From Okeania sp. SIO1I7 (GTDB taxonomy: Bacteria > Cyanobacteriota > Cyanobacteriia > Cyanobacteriales > Microcoleaceae): 64,000 bases of DNA. Each line of letters opens with the position of its first letter. Positions within the stretch are counted from its first letter, which is position 1. Under the pieces are notes generated by a model that was not told the origin of the DNA, ran no database searches, and saw nothing but the letters and a program-made list of their open reading frames with translations. The position numbers were made by a program, and so were the translations under genes. Shown here in pieces: positions 48,325-58,288 of this stretch. The stretch spans positions 248,001 to 312,000 of the forward strand of contig JAAHGF010000002.1 in assembly GCA_010672585.1 (NCBI GenBank). The letters run 5' to 3'.

Positions 48325-49419
48325 ATGGAGATAGGTATTCCCAAGGAAATTAAGGATCTAGAATTTCGAGTAGGACTAACTCCTGCAAGTGTCAGGGTAT
48401 GTACTGAAGCTGGTCACCAGGTTTTCATCGAAACAGGAGCAGGTTTGGGTGCAGGCTTTACTGATGAAGATTATATCCAAGCAAAGGCCAAAATTTTACA
48501 AAATGCTGGAGAGGTTTGGAATTGCGAAATGATCGTGAAGGTAAAAGAACCTTTATCATCAGAATACCAATTTCTCAAGTCAGGACAAATCCTGTTTACT
48601 TATCTACATTTGGCTGCCGATCGGAAGCTAACTGAAAGGTTGATTGAAAGTGGGGTGACGGCGATCGCCTACGAAACAGTAGAGCTACCTGACCATAAGT
48701 TACCTTTGTTAACTCCCATGAGTATAATAGCTGGACGTCTTTCTGTGCAGTTTGGGGCGAGATTTTTGGAAAGGCAACAGGGAGGTAGAGGTTTGCTATT
48801 GGGGGGAGTTCCTGGTGTTATGCCTGGTAAAGTGATGATTCTGGGGGGTGGGGTTGTTGGTACAGAAGCAGCGAAAATTGCTGTTGGTTTGGGCGCAAGG
48901 GTTCAAATTTTTGATATAAATGTGGATAGGTTGGCTTATTTAGAGACTCTATTTGGTTCTAGAGTGGATTTGTTATACAGTAATTCTTCTGCTATAGAAG
49001 CAGCTATTGTAGATTCCGATTTACTTGTAGGGGCAGTTCTAGTTCCTGGTCGTCGTTCTCCAGTGTTAGTTACTAAAGCTTTGGTAGAGCAGATGCGTCC
49101 TGGGTCTGTGATTATTGATGTAGCTGTAGATCAAGGTGGTTGTGTGGAAACTCTACGTTCAACTTCTCATACAAATCCTACCTATGTGGAATCGGGAGTT
49201 CTACATTATGGAGTGCCTAATATGCCTGGAGCAGTTCCCTGGACAGCTACTCAAGCTCTGAATAACAGTACTTTGTCCTATGTATTACAGTTAGCTAATT
49301 ATGGGAGTGAAGCTTTAGAAAAAAATCCGGTCTTGGCTAAGGGTTTGAATGTTAAAGACCATTTTTTGGTTCATCCTGCTGTGCGAGAAGTATTCCCTGA
49401 TTTAAGTAGGGTTTGCTGA
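48325..49419 (+). CDS. ald: Alanine dehydrogenase
   Basis: NAD-dependent interconversion of L-alanine and pyruvate plus ammonia. 364 residues, near the family norm of 360-371. The N-terminal MEIGIPKEIKDLEFRVGLTP is diagnostic, with Arg15 and Lys74 (VKVKEPL) as substrate-binding positions and His95 in FTYLHLAAD as the general acid. The Rossmann motif is VMILGGGVVGTEAAKIAVGL (172-191), and the catalytic Asp lies in IDVAVDQGGC. ATG follows gaggtg at good spacing. The C-terminal codons RVC and the stop TGA are supplied by an inserted family I element beginning at 49409, so the original end has been replaced. Confidence 0.96.
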   Translation: MEIGIPKEIKDLEFRVGLTPASVRVCTEAGHQVFIETGAGLGAGFTDEDYIQAKAKILQNAGEVWNCEMIVKVKEPLSSEYQFLKSGQILFTYLHLAADRKLTERLIESGVTAIAYETVELPDHKLPLLTPMSIIAGRLSVQFGARFLERQQGGRGLLLGGVPGVMPGKVMILGGGVVGTEAAKIAVGLGARVQIFDINVDRLAYLETLFGSRVDLLYSNSSAIEAAIVDSDLLVGAVLVPGRRSPVLVTKALVEQMRPGSVIIDVAVDQGGCVETLRSTSHTNPTYVESGVLHYGVPNMPGAVPWTATQALNNSTLSYVLQLANYGSEALEKNPVLAKGLNVKDHFLVHPAVREVFPDLSRVC

Positions 49420-49648
49420 ATAAAGTATGAGTGGTAGGGGCAGAAGTTAGGAGTTAGGAGTCAGGATAAACGGCGAATTTATAGGAGGTAGGAGTAAGAA
49501 TTGTCCCTCAATTTTTCTGTCCTTAGTTTGCCTTTTATACTAACTTTTTGAGGGTTTTAGACTAAAACAAGTGCACTTTTTGGGAATCAAATAAGCTTCA
49601 AACCATTACTTGTCAATAGTTTTAGAATTAATCAGCAATCCCTAAGTA
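49403..49648. repeat. MITE, family I (GGGTTTGC), TSD TAAGTA, overlapping the ald stop
   Basis: Body 49409-49642 (234 bp), flanked by TAAGTA at 49403-49408 and 49643-49648. The first duplication lies inside the ald coding sequence and the stop TGA (49417-49419) is within the left terminal repeat. Confidence 0.93.
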
Positions 49649-51076
49649 ACAATTCAGTTTTAAAATCACACATATTGAACATCATTAAGAATATAACCAT
49701 TAGATTTATATCAATATCTAAGATAAGTTTTTCAACAATTTGAATAGATAGTTTTTTTTTAAATTATCTTCATTCTATCTCTTTGATTTCTACTACTCTA
49801 TATATAAATCGGTTCGAGAATTAATTATATATTATATAGTAGTAATTTAAAATAATAATGAAACACTTTTTCGTCTGAAAGTCTTTTAAGGCAAAAAATG
49901 CTTGTCTCAATCTAAACTGAAATGACTATACTATTGCATATATAATCTATTTGTTAATCAAAATGAATTTTGGTTGATAATTCTTTAGATATACTAATAT
50001 CATGTTTCATTAATTAGCCAAGGCTCATTTCAGTTATCAGTTATCAGTTATCAGTACCTCTCGCTGTTTGCGCAGCATTCCGTAGGAAAGCAAGATGCTT
50101 GAAATACGGAATTATCTTTTTTCCAAACCTATAACTAAAAAAAAACTAGATTATTTTTTTGAACAGGAATTTTCCACCATTCAGGCGAATAAAAATTAGC
50201 TTATATTTCCAGGCTTATCAAGTCTCAAACTAAATATTTGGGTGCTAAAGTTAATAGTTAATATTTTAAAAATACTCTTTGGGTGATGAAATAGTCTACT
50301 ATTAAAGATGATTTAGATACTACTAACTTTTCTAAGTTTATTCGCCATCTTATTTCTTTTCTGGTAAAAGATAATTCCTTTTATACTCAATAGATATGGC
50401 TATAAAATAGCGATCGCCAGTTCCTTATAGTTGATAGGGTCATTAAGTTAGAAAAAATTGGCTCTGCATGGTCAAAATTATGCTAAGGCTGAGGAATCAG
50501 TTGTAAACTAAGCTCTGAAAATAAATCGGCTTTTAGAACTGTTGAGTTGATTTCTGAAGACCGTAGCTATATATATTCGTAATTCAAATTGACACTCTGA
50601 GCGTTAAATCTCGCGATTATAACGGGAGTCCTCTTTCAACATTTATGATTGAATTTAATGTTAAATATCATCAAAAATTTATTTAGTCAAATAGTGTAGG
50701 AAAAAGTGTTAAGTTTCATAAACTAAAAAAAACCATTTACTGCCACTGAAATAACCATTTATACAGTTAAAGTTAACGGTGGAATAAGACTTTAATACGC
50801 CTAATTTGTGTGAAGTCAAAATGCTCTGCAAGATTTTAGATTGATGTTTATATTATACCAAATCAACCAAACAACGTAAATAGGTAAAAATAAATGAGAA
50901 TATTCTCAATAATCAGCATTTAATTAATTTTTGTAACAATTGAAAAGATTAAAAATTACAAAGATAATTTTGAATATCTATTATTTTTAGTTATCAAAAA
51001 TATGGTAGTAAAAAAACTTAATTTAAAGTGATTGACAAATTGGAGTAGATCGGCAACAATAAAAAATTGTGATTTA
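49649..51076. other. Gene-free 1.4 kb with IS and repeat relics
   Basis: No gene. It contains a short (agttatc)n tract at 50034-50055, a 24-bp mini-element copy at 50067-50090 (gtttgcgcagcattccgtag), and at 50600-50632 gttaaatctcgcgattataacgggag, a solo inverted copy of the IS200/IS605 left-end hairpin seen at 53.69 kb. A gttttttcgtctgaaa-type repeat at 49860-49935 recurs at 59.44 kb. Confidence 0.6.
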
Positions 51077-51160
51077 GCGGAACTGGCGGAATTGGTAGAC
51101 GCGCTAGATTCAGGTTCTAGTGTTCGCAAGGACTTCCGGGTTCAAGTCCCGGGTTCCGCA
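51077..51160 (+). tRNA. tRNA-Leu (anticodon CAG)
   Basis: Acceptor gcggaac / gttccgc, D-arm tggcggaattggtagacgc, anticodon stem ctaga / tctag with loop ttcaggt giving CAG, long variable arm (tgttcgcaaggac), T-arm ccggg-ttcaagt-cccgg. CCA not encoded. Confidence 0.97.
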
Positions 51161-51390
51161 TTATCTAGTGTCGCTACGCGGAAGTCAAAATTCAAAATTC
51201 AAAAGTATTGATTGGTAAGGCTTTTAGAATTTTGTAACTGGTTAGTTATTTCTGCCATCCTGCACTAGGTATATGCAGCATTTGTTGATTAGTTATCAAA
51301 ATCTCATAGGCAGGAAAATCACAATATCCTGCTCGTGTTTCACCCCTCAAATAAAATAAGTAATACTAGATAAAAAATAAATTATAAGTA

Positions 51391-52176
51391 GTGCTGACCA
51401 GTGTACAAAATCCTTTAGTAAAGGAAATCCGTAAGCTTCATCAATCTAAAGGAAGAAAGGAGAGGCAGTTATTTTTATTAGAAGGAACTCATATCTTAGA
51501 AGAAGCTTGCCACAAAAGTTATCCTCTTTTAACTGTATGTTGTACGCCTGAATGGCAAGAAAGACATCAATCTTTGTGGGAATTATTATCTCAAAAAGCT
51601 CAAAGGATAGAATTGGTAAGTGAAAGAGTTTTGAAATCTCTTAGTACTACAATTAATCCTGATGGAATAATAGCTATAGCACCACAAAAGTCAACAAATT
51701 CTGTCAGAATTGCTAGTTTGGGAATTGCTTTGGACAAACTGCAAGACCCTGGTAACTTTGGTACTATTATAAGGACAGCTACAGCCACAGATGTAGATGG
51801 TTTGTGGTTAAGTGCAGATAGTGTGGACTTATATCATCCTAAAGTAGTTAGAGCTTCCGCAGGGGTATGGTTTAAGTTGCCTATGGCAATTTCTGAAAAT
51901 TTAAAGGCTGAGGTATTAAGGTTACAAAATCAAGGTTTGCAAATTGTAGCAACAGTACCGAATTCAACTATAAATTATTGGCAAATTGACTTACGAAAAC
52001 CGACATTAATAATCCTAGGAAATGAGGGGTCTGGTATTTCACAAGATTTACTTGAGTTGGCTGATTATTCTGTCAAGATTCCTTTGGGTAATGAAGTAGA
52101 ATCTTTGAACGTTGCTGTCTGTACAGCGGTAATTTTGTATGAAGTTCAACGTCAACGTCAATCTCAATCAAATTAG
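51391..52176 (+). CDS. TrmH/SpoU-family RNA 2'-O-methyltransferase
   Basis: S-adenosylmethionine-dependent RNA ribose methylase of the knotted SPOUT superfamily. The 261 residues hold an N-terminal SpoU substrate-binding domain (NPLVKEIRKLHQSKGRKERQ ... FLLEGTHILEEA) and the C-terminal trefoil-knot domain. Motif 1 is LDKLQDPGNFGTIIRTA with the catalytic Arg, motif 2 PTLIILGNEGSGIS, and motif 3 IPLGNEVESLNVAVCTAVIL. It starts at GTG (51391); no ATG precedes it in frame, and the protein begins in the family-typical way with LTSVQNPLVK. RNA target (23S rRNA or tRNA) cannot be told from sequence. Confidence 0.93.
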   Translation: MLTSVQNPLVKEIRKLHQSKGRKERQLFLLEGTHILEEACHKSYPLLTVCCTPEWQERHQSLWELLSQKAQRIELVSERVLKSLSTTINPDGIIAIAPQKSTNSVRIASLGIALDKLQDPGNFGTIIRTATATDVDGLWLSADSVDLYHPKVVRASAGVWFKLPMAISENLKAEVLRLQNQGLQIVATVPNSTINYWQIDLRKPTLIILGNEGSGISQDLLELADYSVKIPLGNEVESLNVAVCTAVILYEVQRQRQSQSN

Positions 52177-52187
52177 TACATTATTCA

Positions 52188-52315
52188 CTTATCCCAGTAA
52201 TAAGATTTTTGCTAAAAACCCTAAAGATTTTGATAGTTAAAAACTAAAGATTAAACTTTTCAGACACATTTTAATTTAACAAATTAGCCTGTGAAAAATA
52301 GTGGGATAGGTTATT
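52188..52315. repeat. Family II element (cttatccca / tgggataggtt ends)
   Basis: About 128 bp; interior gatttttgctaaaaacccta, attttgatagtt and cagacacattttaatttaa match the 16-kb triplication and the split copy at 26.2 kb. It sits 12 bp after the methyltransferase stop. Confidence 0.8.
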
Positions 52316-52318
52316 ATA

Positions 52319-52558
52319 TTATTCTGAATCCGCTTCCGATAATGGTTGGCTTTGATGATTTGTCTCCATATATTGGTCTATATCGGCGATCGCTTCCTCT
52401 AACTCTGATAAACTAAATTTTTGATTGGACTCTTCAGTCTCTGGAAGAGGGGAATTAGACTTTTCATGGTTGGGTTCCTGAAGAGAGTTATCCAATTGTT
52501 TTTCAAAGCTCTCAACAAATGTTTTTGCAGCCTGACTACGAATATCTTTTTTATCCAT
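52319..52558 (-). CDS. Small acidic protein, conserved-looking, function unknown
   Basis: A 79-residue very acidic protein (MDKKDIRSQAAKTFVESFEK at the start, SLSELEEAIADIDQYMETNH near residues 50-69). Two amphipathic helices with a Ser/Pro/Glu-rich linker and no membrane segment. Similar short proteins occur beside unrelated genes in filamentous cyanobacteria, so it is probably a real gene, but I cannot name a family. The 3' end touches the family II element. Confidence 0.6.
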   Translation of the reverse strand: MDKKDIRSQAAKTFVESFEKQLDNSLQEPNHEKSNSPLPETEESNQKFSLSELEEAIADIDQYMETNHQSQPLSEADSE

Positions 52559-52697
52559 ATTAATTTCTGTCCTTGTGATCTTCTTGTTAACAGTTCAACT
52601 TATTTTTATATAAATTATAGGCATACAAACAGCAGGAGTCTAGATATTTTATTTCTAGTATTTTCCCGGAGCAAAAGTTAAATCTGCTCTATATTAT

Positions 52698-52969
52698 TAA
52701 TTAGGGTTTGCGTATGGAAAGTCTTTTTGCTCTTTGTAGGAGACAGGAGACAACCCACCCCTAACCCCTCCCAGGAGGGGGAGACAGAAGAAATGGGAAT
52801 TTAGAAGAGGTAGGAGTTAAGAATTGTCTCTCAATTTTTCTGCCATAATCATCCTAAGATACTAACTTTTTGAGCTTTTTCTACCTAAAATATGGTACTT
52901 TTTTAAACTCTAAAACGCTAAAAATAATATCAGTCAATACTTTTAGAATTAATCAGCAAGCCCTAATTA
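52698..52969. repeat. MITE, family I (GGGTTTGC), TSD TAATTA
   Basis: Body 52704-52963 (260 bp), flanked by TAATTA at 52698-52703 and 52964-52969. It contains an (aggagac) tract and a cccctccc-ggaggggg mini-palindrome at about 52745-52780. Confidence 0.92.
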
Positions 52970-53684
52970 ATAGCTAATATTTTGATAATTTGGGGCTTTT
53001 GAAAATTTTTGTTCTAGAGCGATCGGATTATTAATTTTGACTACCTTTCTTGAGCTTTTAAATTTGCTCTGCAATCAATGAATATTTTAAGTTATTTTTA
53101 GCTATCTATCATTCAAAATGTATCTAAATTAAGTTTATATAAACCATTTTTAATCAAATAAGATCATTATCTATAGCAGTTTTCATGTTTCATAGAGTAC
53201 AGAGATTTTGGCTTAAAGGCATAAGGCAGAGAACGAAGTTTTGTAGTTTACCTTTGTGAAAACCGCTATAAATAGTAAGATAAACTGACATACTTATAGA
53301 TTTCAGTATTTTATCTGAAATAATGAGATTTATTTTTTTAAGCTCATTATATCATAAACATATAGCTAAGAAAGAATTGGTTAGGACATAGACTAATAAC
53401 CAATCTTAGACTAGAAAATGTGTTTCCAACTGTTCCCTGTTCCCTGCTATAAAAGTTTTGTTTGTCGCAGCAAAAAAAAGACTAAGTGAAGTAATGTCTG
53501 TATGCAAGGCTAGCTCGTACAGACACGAATGAATAGTTTCCCAATATGGATTATGTACTTAATTTTCTCGCTCCTTGTGCTTTCAAGTTAATTATTGCAG
53601 TTTATTTTGGTCAAGAATTAAGTTAATCTGGGATCTAGAGCAAATTAAGTTCAAACAAATCCCAACTTGATAGGGTCTCTGGGT
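52970..53684. other. Gene-free stretch
   Basis: AT-rich, no gene and no strong repeat; a short ttccctgttccctg at 53430. Confidence 0.5.
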
Positions 53685-54490
53685 CTCCCGTTATAATCTG
53701 CGATTTAACGGGAGGGGAATTGCCGAGCTGTAAATTAAAAGGGTGTCGATTGCTGTTTAAATCTAGCACTAAAGAGTAGTATAAAATTATGATAATTACT
53801 CATTGCTACAAAACTCAGCCCACTTGTGAACAGTCAGTCAAAATTGATTATTGGCTAGAACTATTACGAAGGCATTACAATTATGCTTTAGGCCAAAGAC
53901 TAGATTGGTTAAATAGAACTAGATGTCAAGTTGACCCTTGTTCATTAGACTTGTCGCTTTATAACTTAAAAAATCTCCAAAAACCTTGTTCTGTAAGGAT
54001 TGTAGCTATTGGTTGGCTAAAATGCTTAAAATTATTGATATGTCTAGGTTAGAGCGATTTTTTCCCTTTATTTAGCGACAACTCTATTAATTTCATGTCC
54101 TATTGGCGAAATTCAAAAGTTGCCAGATTATTATTTTCAGCAATCAGCACTCTTACAGACAAAACAGTTATTTCCTGACTACAAAGAAATATCCATACGA
54201 AGTTCAACAAATTAACTTACAAAGACTAGATAAAGCTTGGAAACGTTTCGGCTCTTAGCCGACATGAAAGGCTAATACCTGACAAAAAAGGTAAACGTGG
54301 AGGACGACCAAGATTTAAAAAATCAGGAAAGTTAAAGTCATTTTGTTTCAGTAGAGTTAATCATCCCAAAGCAGCAATTAAATTTGATGGAAAACAAATA
54401 ATTAGTACGAGGTTTGGTGCTATTCCAGTCATAGTTCATAGACCAATTCCAGATGGGTTTACGATTAAAACTGCAACTATAACCAAAAAG

Positions 54491-54539
54491 GCGAGTGCGT
54501 AATTCTGGGGAAACCCCAGAATGTAAGACGCACTCAAGA
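54491..54539. repeat. ~50-bp palindromic mini-element inside tnpB relic 4
   Basis: Outer arms gagtgcgt / acgcactc, inner hairpin attctgggg-aaa-ccccagaat. It lies between TIKTATITKKA and DADGYYVSFSLED, adjacent in intact TnpB. A diverged copy is at 63438-63487 and a more distant one at 18650-18735. Confidence 0.85.
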
Positions 54540-54957
54540 CGCTGATGGTTATTATGTAAGTTTTAGTTTGGAAGATAAATCAGTTCCTAATCTAATTCCT
54601 ACAGAAAATATCAAAACTGCTGTAGGTATTGATGTAGGGTTAAAAGAGTTTTTGACTACTAATACTGGTAAGACTGTTTCTGTACCTAAATTTTATAGAA
54701 AATCTCAATCTAATTTAGCAAGAAAGCAAAGAAAAATAGCTAGAAAAGAAGTTGGGTCTAACAACTGGAGGGCGGCGCAAAATAGAATAGCTAGACTACA
54801 TCAACATATTGCTAGACAAAGAGAAGATTTTCACTTAAAAACTGCTCATAAATTAGTTAAAGAATATGACTTAATTGCTGTGGAAGATCTAAACATTAGA
54901 GGTTTATCTAGAAACACGAAACTATCAAAATCAATTTATGATGTAGGAAAATAATTA

Positions 54958-55200
54958 ACAATGAATAATGAATAATGAATAATGAATAATAAATAATGAA
55001 TAATGAATAATGAATGAGATAAAATCCGTTGGCTTCGGAGTAGTATAATTCTGTTGATCGTCATACAATCGGTAAGGGCAAATGGCCATTCCCCCGACAA
55101 TATAGACTCTTATCTTTAAAGATTAAATAACACCGATGCTACTGGATTTGATATAATTCTTTAATTATTAATTATTAATTATTAATTATTAATTATTTAA
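54958..55200. repeat. (aataatg)n array, family VI element and (attaatt)n array inside tnpB relic 4
   Basis: About eight aataatg heptamers (54958-55015), then a family VI element with ends gataaaatccgttggcttcg / gatgctactggatttgatat (55016-55154), then five attaatt heptamers. Together they separate RuvC-II from the zinc ribbon. Confidence 0.8.
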
Positions 55201-55597
55201 GGTGTTCATATGATTAAAGTTAATCCTCACAATACATCACATGCATTGCAGTAATTGTGGTCATAAAGTACCATTAACTTTATCAGTTAGAACTCATTCT
55301 TGCCCTAAATGTAAAACAGTTTTGGATAGGGACGAGAATGCAGCAATTAACATTTTAAATAAAGGTTTAAACGAGGTGGGTATCATCTTGTCTGCTTGTG
55401 GAGGCTTAGATATTGATCGGCCTATGTTCGCGTAGCGTTGCACCAGCACTCGCAAGAAATTTCTTTGTTTGAGAAACTCCCGTTATAATCGCTCTTATTG
55501 AACGGGAGAGAACTTCACATAAAATATTTAGCTAAGTCCCTACAATTTCAAATATTATAGTTTTTGCAAACATACAAACAGGTTTTAAAAACAACAG

Positions 55598-57028
55598 ATG
55601 ACTCAAGAATTTGATTACGACTTAATAATTATCGGCGCAGGTGTTGGTGGACATGGTGCGGCATTACACGCCACAAGTTGTGGCCTAAAAACAGCTATTG
55701 TAGAAGCAGCGGAAATGGGTGGGACTTGTGTTAATCGAGGTTGTATACCATCCAAGGCGCTCTTAGCAGCATCTGGTAAAGTTCGAGAGTTACGGGATAC
55801 TCACCACTTAAAAACTCTGGGTATTCAATTAGATAATGTAGCTTACGACCGAGAAGTTATAGCTTCTCATGCTAGTAACATTGTTGACAAAATTAGAGGT
55901 GACATGACCAACAGTCTGAAACGTCTAGGTATAGATTTGATTAAAGGCTGGGGGCAAATGGCAGGTCAACAAAAAGTTATGGTCAAGACAGAGAAGGGAG
56001 AAGAATACTTTACTGCTAAAGATATTATACTTGCCCCTGGCTCTATTCCATTTGTTCCTCCTGGAATAGAATTAGATGGTAAAACAGTTTTTACCAGTGA
56101 TGATGCTTTGAAACTAGATTGGTTGCCACCCTGGGTAGCAATTGTTGGTAGTGGTTATATTGGACTGGAGTTTTCTGATATCTATACTGCCCTTGGATCT
56201 GAAATTACTATGATTGAGGCATTAGATAGATTAATGCCTACTTTCGACGAAGATATAGCAAAAATTGCACAAAGAGTTCTAATTCAATCCAGAGATATTG
56301 AAACTAAGGTTGGTAAGTTAGCTATGAAGGTGACACCTGGATCTCCGGTAATTATTGAACTAGCTGATGCTAAAACTAAGGAAGTAGAAGAGGTTTTGGA
56401 AGTAGATGCTTGTTTAGTTGCTACAGGTCGCATTCCCTACACAAAAAATTTGGGACTAGATTATGTCGGTGTAGAGACTGACCGCCGAGGTTTTATACCA
56501 GTAAATGATAAAATGGCTGTTTTGTCAAGTGGTGAGCCAGTGCCTAATTTATGGGCGATCGGTGATGCTACTGGAAAAATGATGTTAGCCCATACAGCTT
56601 CAGCTCAAGGTATAACAGTGGTAGAAAATATTTGTGGTCGTCATCGAGATGTAGATTATCTTAGTATTCCGGCGGCTGCTTTTACTCATCCAGAAATTAG
56701 CTATGTTGGTATGACTGAAACAGCAGCTAAAGATTTAGGTAAAGAGCAAGGGTTTGAAGTGGCCAGTGTAAGAACTTATTTTAAGGGTAATTCAAAAGCA
56801 ATTGCTGAAGGAGAAACAGATGGCATTGCTAAAGTGATTTATCGTCAAGATACAGGAGAATTATTAGGAGTACATATTATTGGCCTTCATGCGTCGGATT
56901 TAATTCAAGAAGCAGCAAATGCTATGGCTCAAAAGCAATCTGTTAATCAGTTATCTTTTAATGTACATACTCATCCTACTTTGTCAGAAGTTTTGGATGA
57001 GGCATTTAAACGAGCAACTGTTAGTTAG
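55598..57028 (+). CDS. lpdA: Dihydrolipoamide dehydrogenase
   Basis: FAD-dependent E3 component shared by pyruvate and other 2-oxoacid dehydrogenases and the glycine cleavage system. 476 residues. FAD site [18 protein letters not shown] (8-25). Redox disulfide Cys44/Cys49 in [19 protein letters not shown] site [20 protein letters not shown]. Second FAD motif [17 protein letters not shown]-terminal interface [17 protein letters not shown] with the catalytic His-Glu pair. The sequence [20 protein letters not shown] is typical of the cyanobacterial/plastid form. It starts about 85 bp after the IS right end; other complex subunits are not here. Confidence 0.96.
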   Translation: MTQEFDYDLIIIGAGVGGHGAALHATSCGLKTAIVEAAEMGGTCVNRGCIPSKALLAASGKVRELRDTHHLKTLGIQLDNVAYDREVIASHASNIVDKIRGDMTNSLKRLGIDLIKGWGQMAGQQKVMVKTEKGEEYFTAKDIILAPGSIPFVPPGIELDGKTVFTSDDALKLDWLPPWVAIVGSGYIGLEFSDIYTALGSEITMIEALDRLMPTFDEDIAKIAQRVLIQSRDIETKVGKLAMKVTPGSPVIIELADAKTKEVEEVLEVDACLVATGRIPYTKNLGLDYVGVETDRRGFIPVNDKMAVLSSGEPVPNLWAIGDATGKMMLAHTASAQGITVVENICGRHRDVDYLSIPAAAFTHPEISYVGMTETAAKDLGKEQGFEVASVRTYFKGNSKAIAEGETDGIAKVIYRQDTGELLGVHIIGLHASDLIQEAANAMAQKQSVNQLSFNVHTHPTLSEVLDEAFKRATVS

Positions 57029-57040
57029 AGTAGGGAACAG

Positions 57041-57320
57041 TTTAATAATGGATAATTGATCATGGATAATTGATAATTACCTCTCCCTAAAAGGAAGAGG
57101 ATTGAATAAAAGGAAATTTTTTTCTCTCTTGGTCGATGGTCGGACAGCGCAGGTTTCGGAGCCATCCCACCCAACGGGTGCGCTCCGAACAGAGAACTCC
57201 GTTCCGCTGTCGCGAAACGCGTCAGCGTTGCGTTACGCCAGTTTTGCGAAGCAAAAGCAAACGACCGCTTGTTTCTCCTTTAAAGCAGAGGATTTTTACC
57301 TTAATTATTCGGTAACAGGG
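57041..57320 (-). repeat. Family VII composite repeat with an enlarged G+C-rich core
   Basis: Reverse copy 13 bp after the lpdA stop. The core between ggtcgatggtcgg (about 57140) and acgaccgctt (about 57270) is unusually long and made of small palindromes: acccaacgggt, cgcgaaacgcg, gttttgcgaagcaaaagc. Confidence 0.8.
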
Positions 57321-57735
57321 AATGGGGAACAGTAGGAAAAATGTTTCCCTGTCTTACAGTTTATCATCAGCATAAATCCTAACCAACTCGTTCTTTGTTA
57401 TAGTTATTAATTTCAAGAAAATTGTTATATTTAGTCTCCATAACTGATATAGCAATTTAGTATTCAGTCATCATTTTTTGATTTCTCAGGATTGAATTTT
57501 GCATTGAAACTTACTAACTGTAACTTCAGCAAATTAAGAGGTGCTATACTACCGAATCTTGAAAATCTGAAGACTACAAAAAGAATCATTATTAAAGATT
57601 AGGGTAGTCCTAAAGATGTAAGGATATTGGTTAGTATATTCCTTGAATTTTCAGGAATTAAGCTTCAAAAATCATCTTTGATTTTGCGGGTTTAATACCC
57701 CACCGTCAACGAAGGGTTAATTTATTGTCACGCTT
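57321..57735. other. Gene-free stretch
   Basis: AT-rich; no gene or repeat family recognised. Confidence 0.45.
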
Positions 57736-57933
57736 GTAAGCATTCAGCCGTCAGCTATCAGCTATCAGCTATGAGTTATTAACTCATTATCTTGGAAGAA
57801 GGAATTAGTTGTCAAGGAGAATTAAAAGTTCTGTTTGCGCAGCATTCCGCAGGAAATGAAATATTTCTGTCCGCTAACCTTAGTATTTGTTTGATTCTTG
57901 AAAAAGCTGATAGCTGAATGCTTACTCACGCTT
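57728..57933. repeat. MITE, family III (GTAAGCATTCAGC), TSD TCACGCTT
   Basis: Body 57736-57925 (190 bp) with ends gtaagcattcagc / gctgaatgcttac, flanked by tcacgctt at 57728-57735 and 57926-57933. It contains a 24-bp mini-element (gtttgcgcagcattccgcag) at 57836-57859. The remaining gap to 58288 has no convincing gene. Confidence 0.94.
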
Positions 57934-58288
57934 AGAAAAATTGTATCCTTTGAGATATTGTACATTTTGCTAGAATTAGTTAAGGACTCGTGTAAAAATA
58001 ACCTGAACAGTTTTTTTGATGGAAGCTATATTTCACGATTTATCCTAGATAAAATTTGTACAACTTATTTTTACATGGCTCCTAAGCAAAAATATAGAGT
58101 TGTAAGTATTCTCTGATGACAAAGAATTAGCCCTAAACTGTCAACGGGGGTGTTTAAAATTGTTTGAGCTGATAAGAAAGGAAGTGGCAATTCGTTGGCT
58201 ATCCATAAGCAATTAGACCTTCTGCCTTCTGCCTTCTTCAATACTTATTTAACACTACCAAAACTAGGAAATTATCAAGAAAAATATA

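Larger units (their letters stand above)
53686..55515 (+). pseudogene. tnpB relic 4 with both IS200/IS605 end hairpins
   Basis: Bounded by related hairpins: left tctcccgttataat ... aacgggagg (53686-53717) and right ctcccgttataatcgctctt ... gaacgggag (55483-55508). Between them, plus-strand TnpB pieces: N-terminal RRHYNYALGQRLDWLNRTRC (53868 on), frameshifted middle KKGKRGGRPRFKKSGKLKSF near 54280, then an open 128-codon piece with RuvC-I VGIDVGLKEFL, KQRKIARKEVG and RuvC-II LIAVEDLNIRGLSRN. A 260-bp block of repeats follows, and then the zinc ribbon CSNCG...CPKC and LDRDENAAINIL. No tnpA. Interruptions: a ~50-bp palindrome at 54491 and a family VI element at 55016. Confidence 0.88.

Noticed and set aside
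57102-57335. 77-codon ORF as a gene
   Set aside because: It lies entirely in a family VII repeat and its palindromic core.
57898-58116. 72-codon ORF upstream of trpC
   Set aside because: Its start is in a family III terminal repeat, with no ribosome site and random-like sequence.
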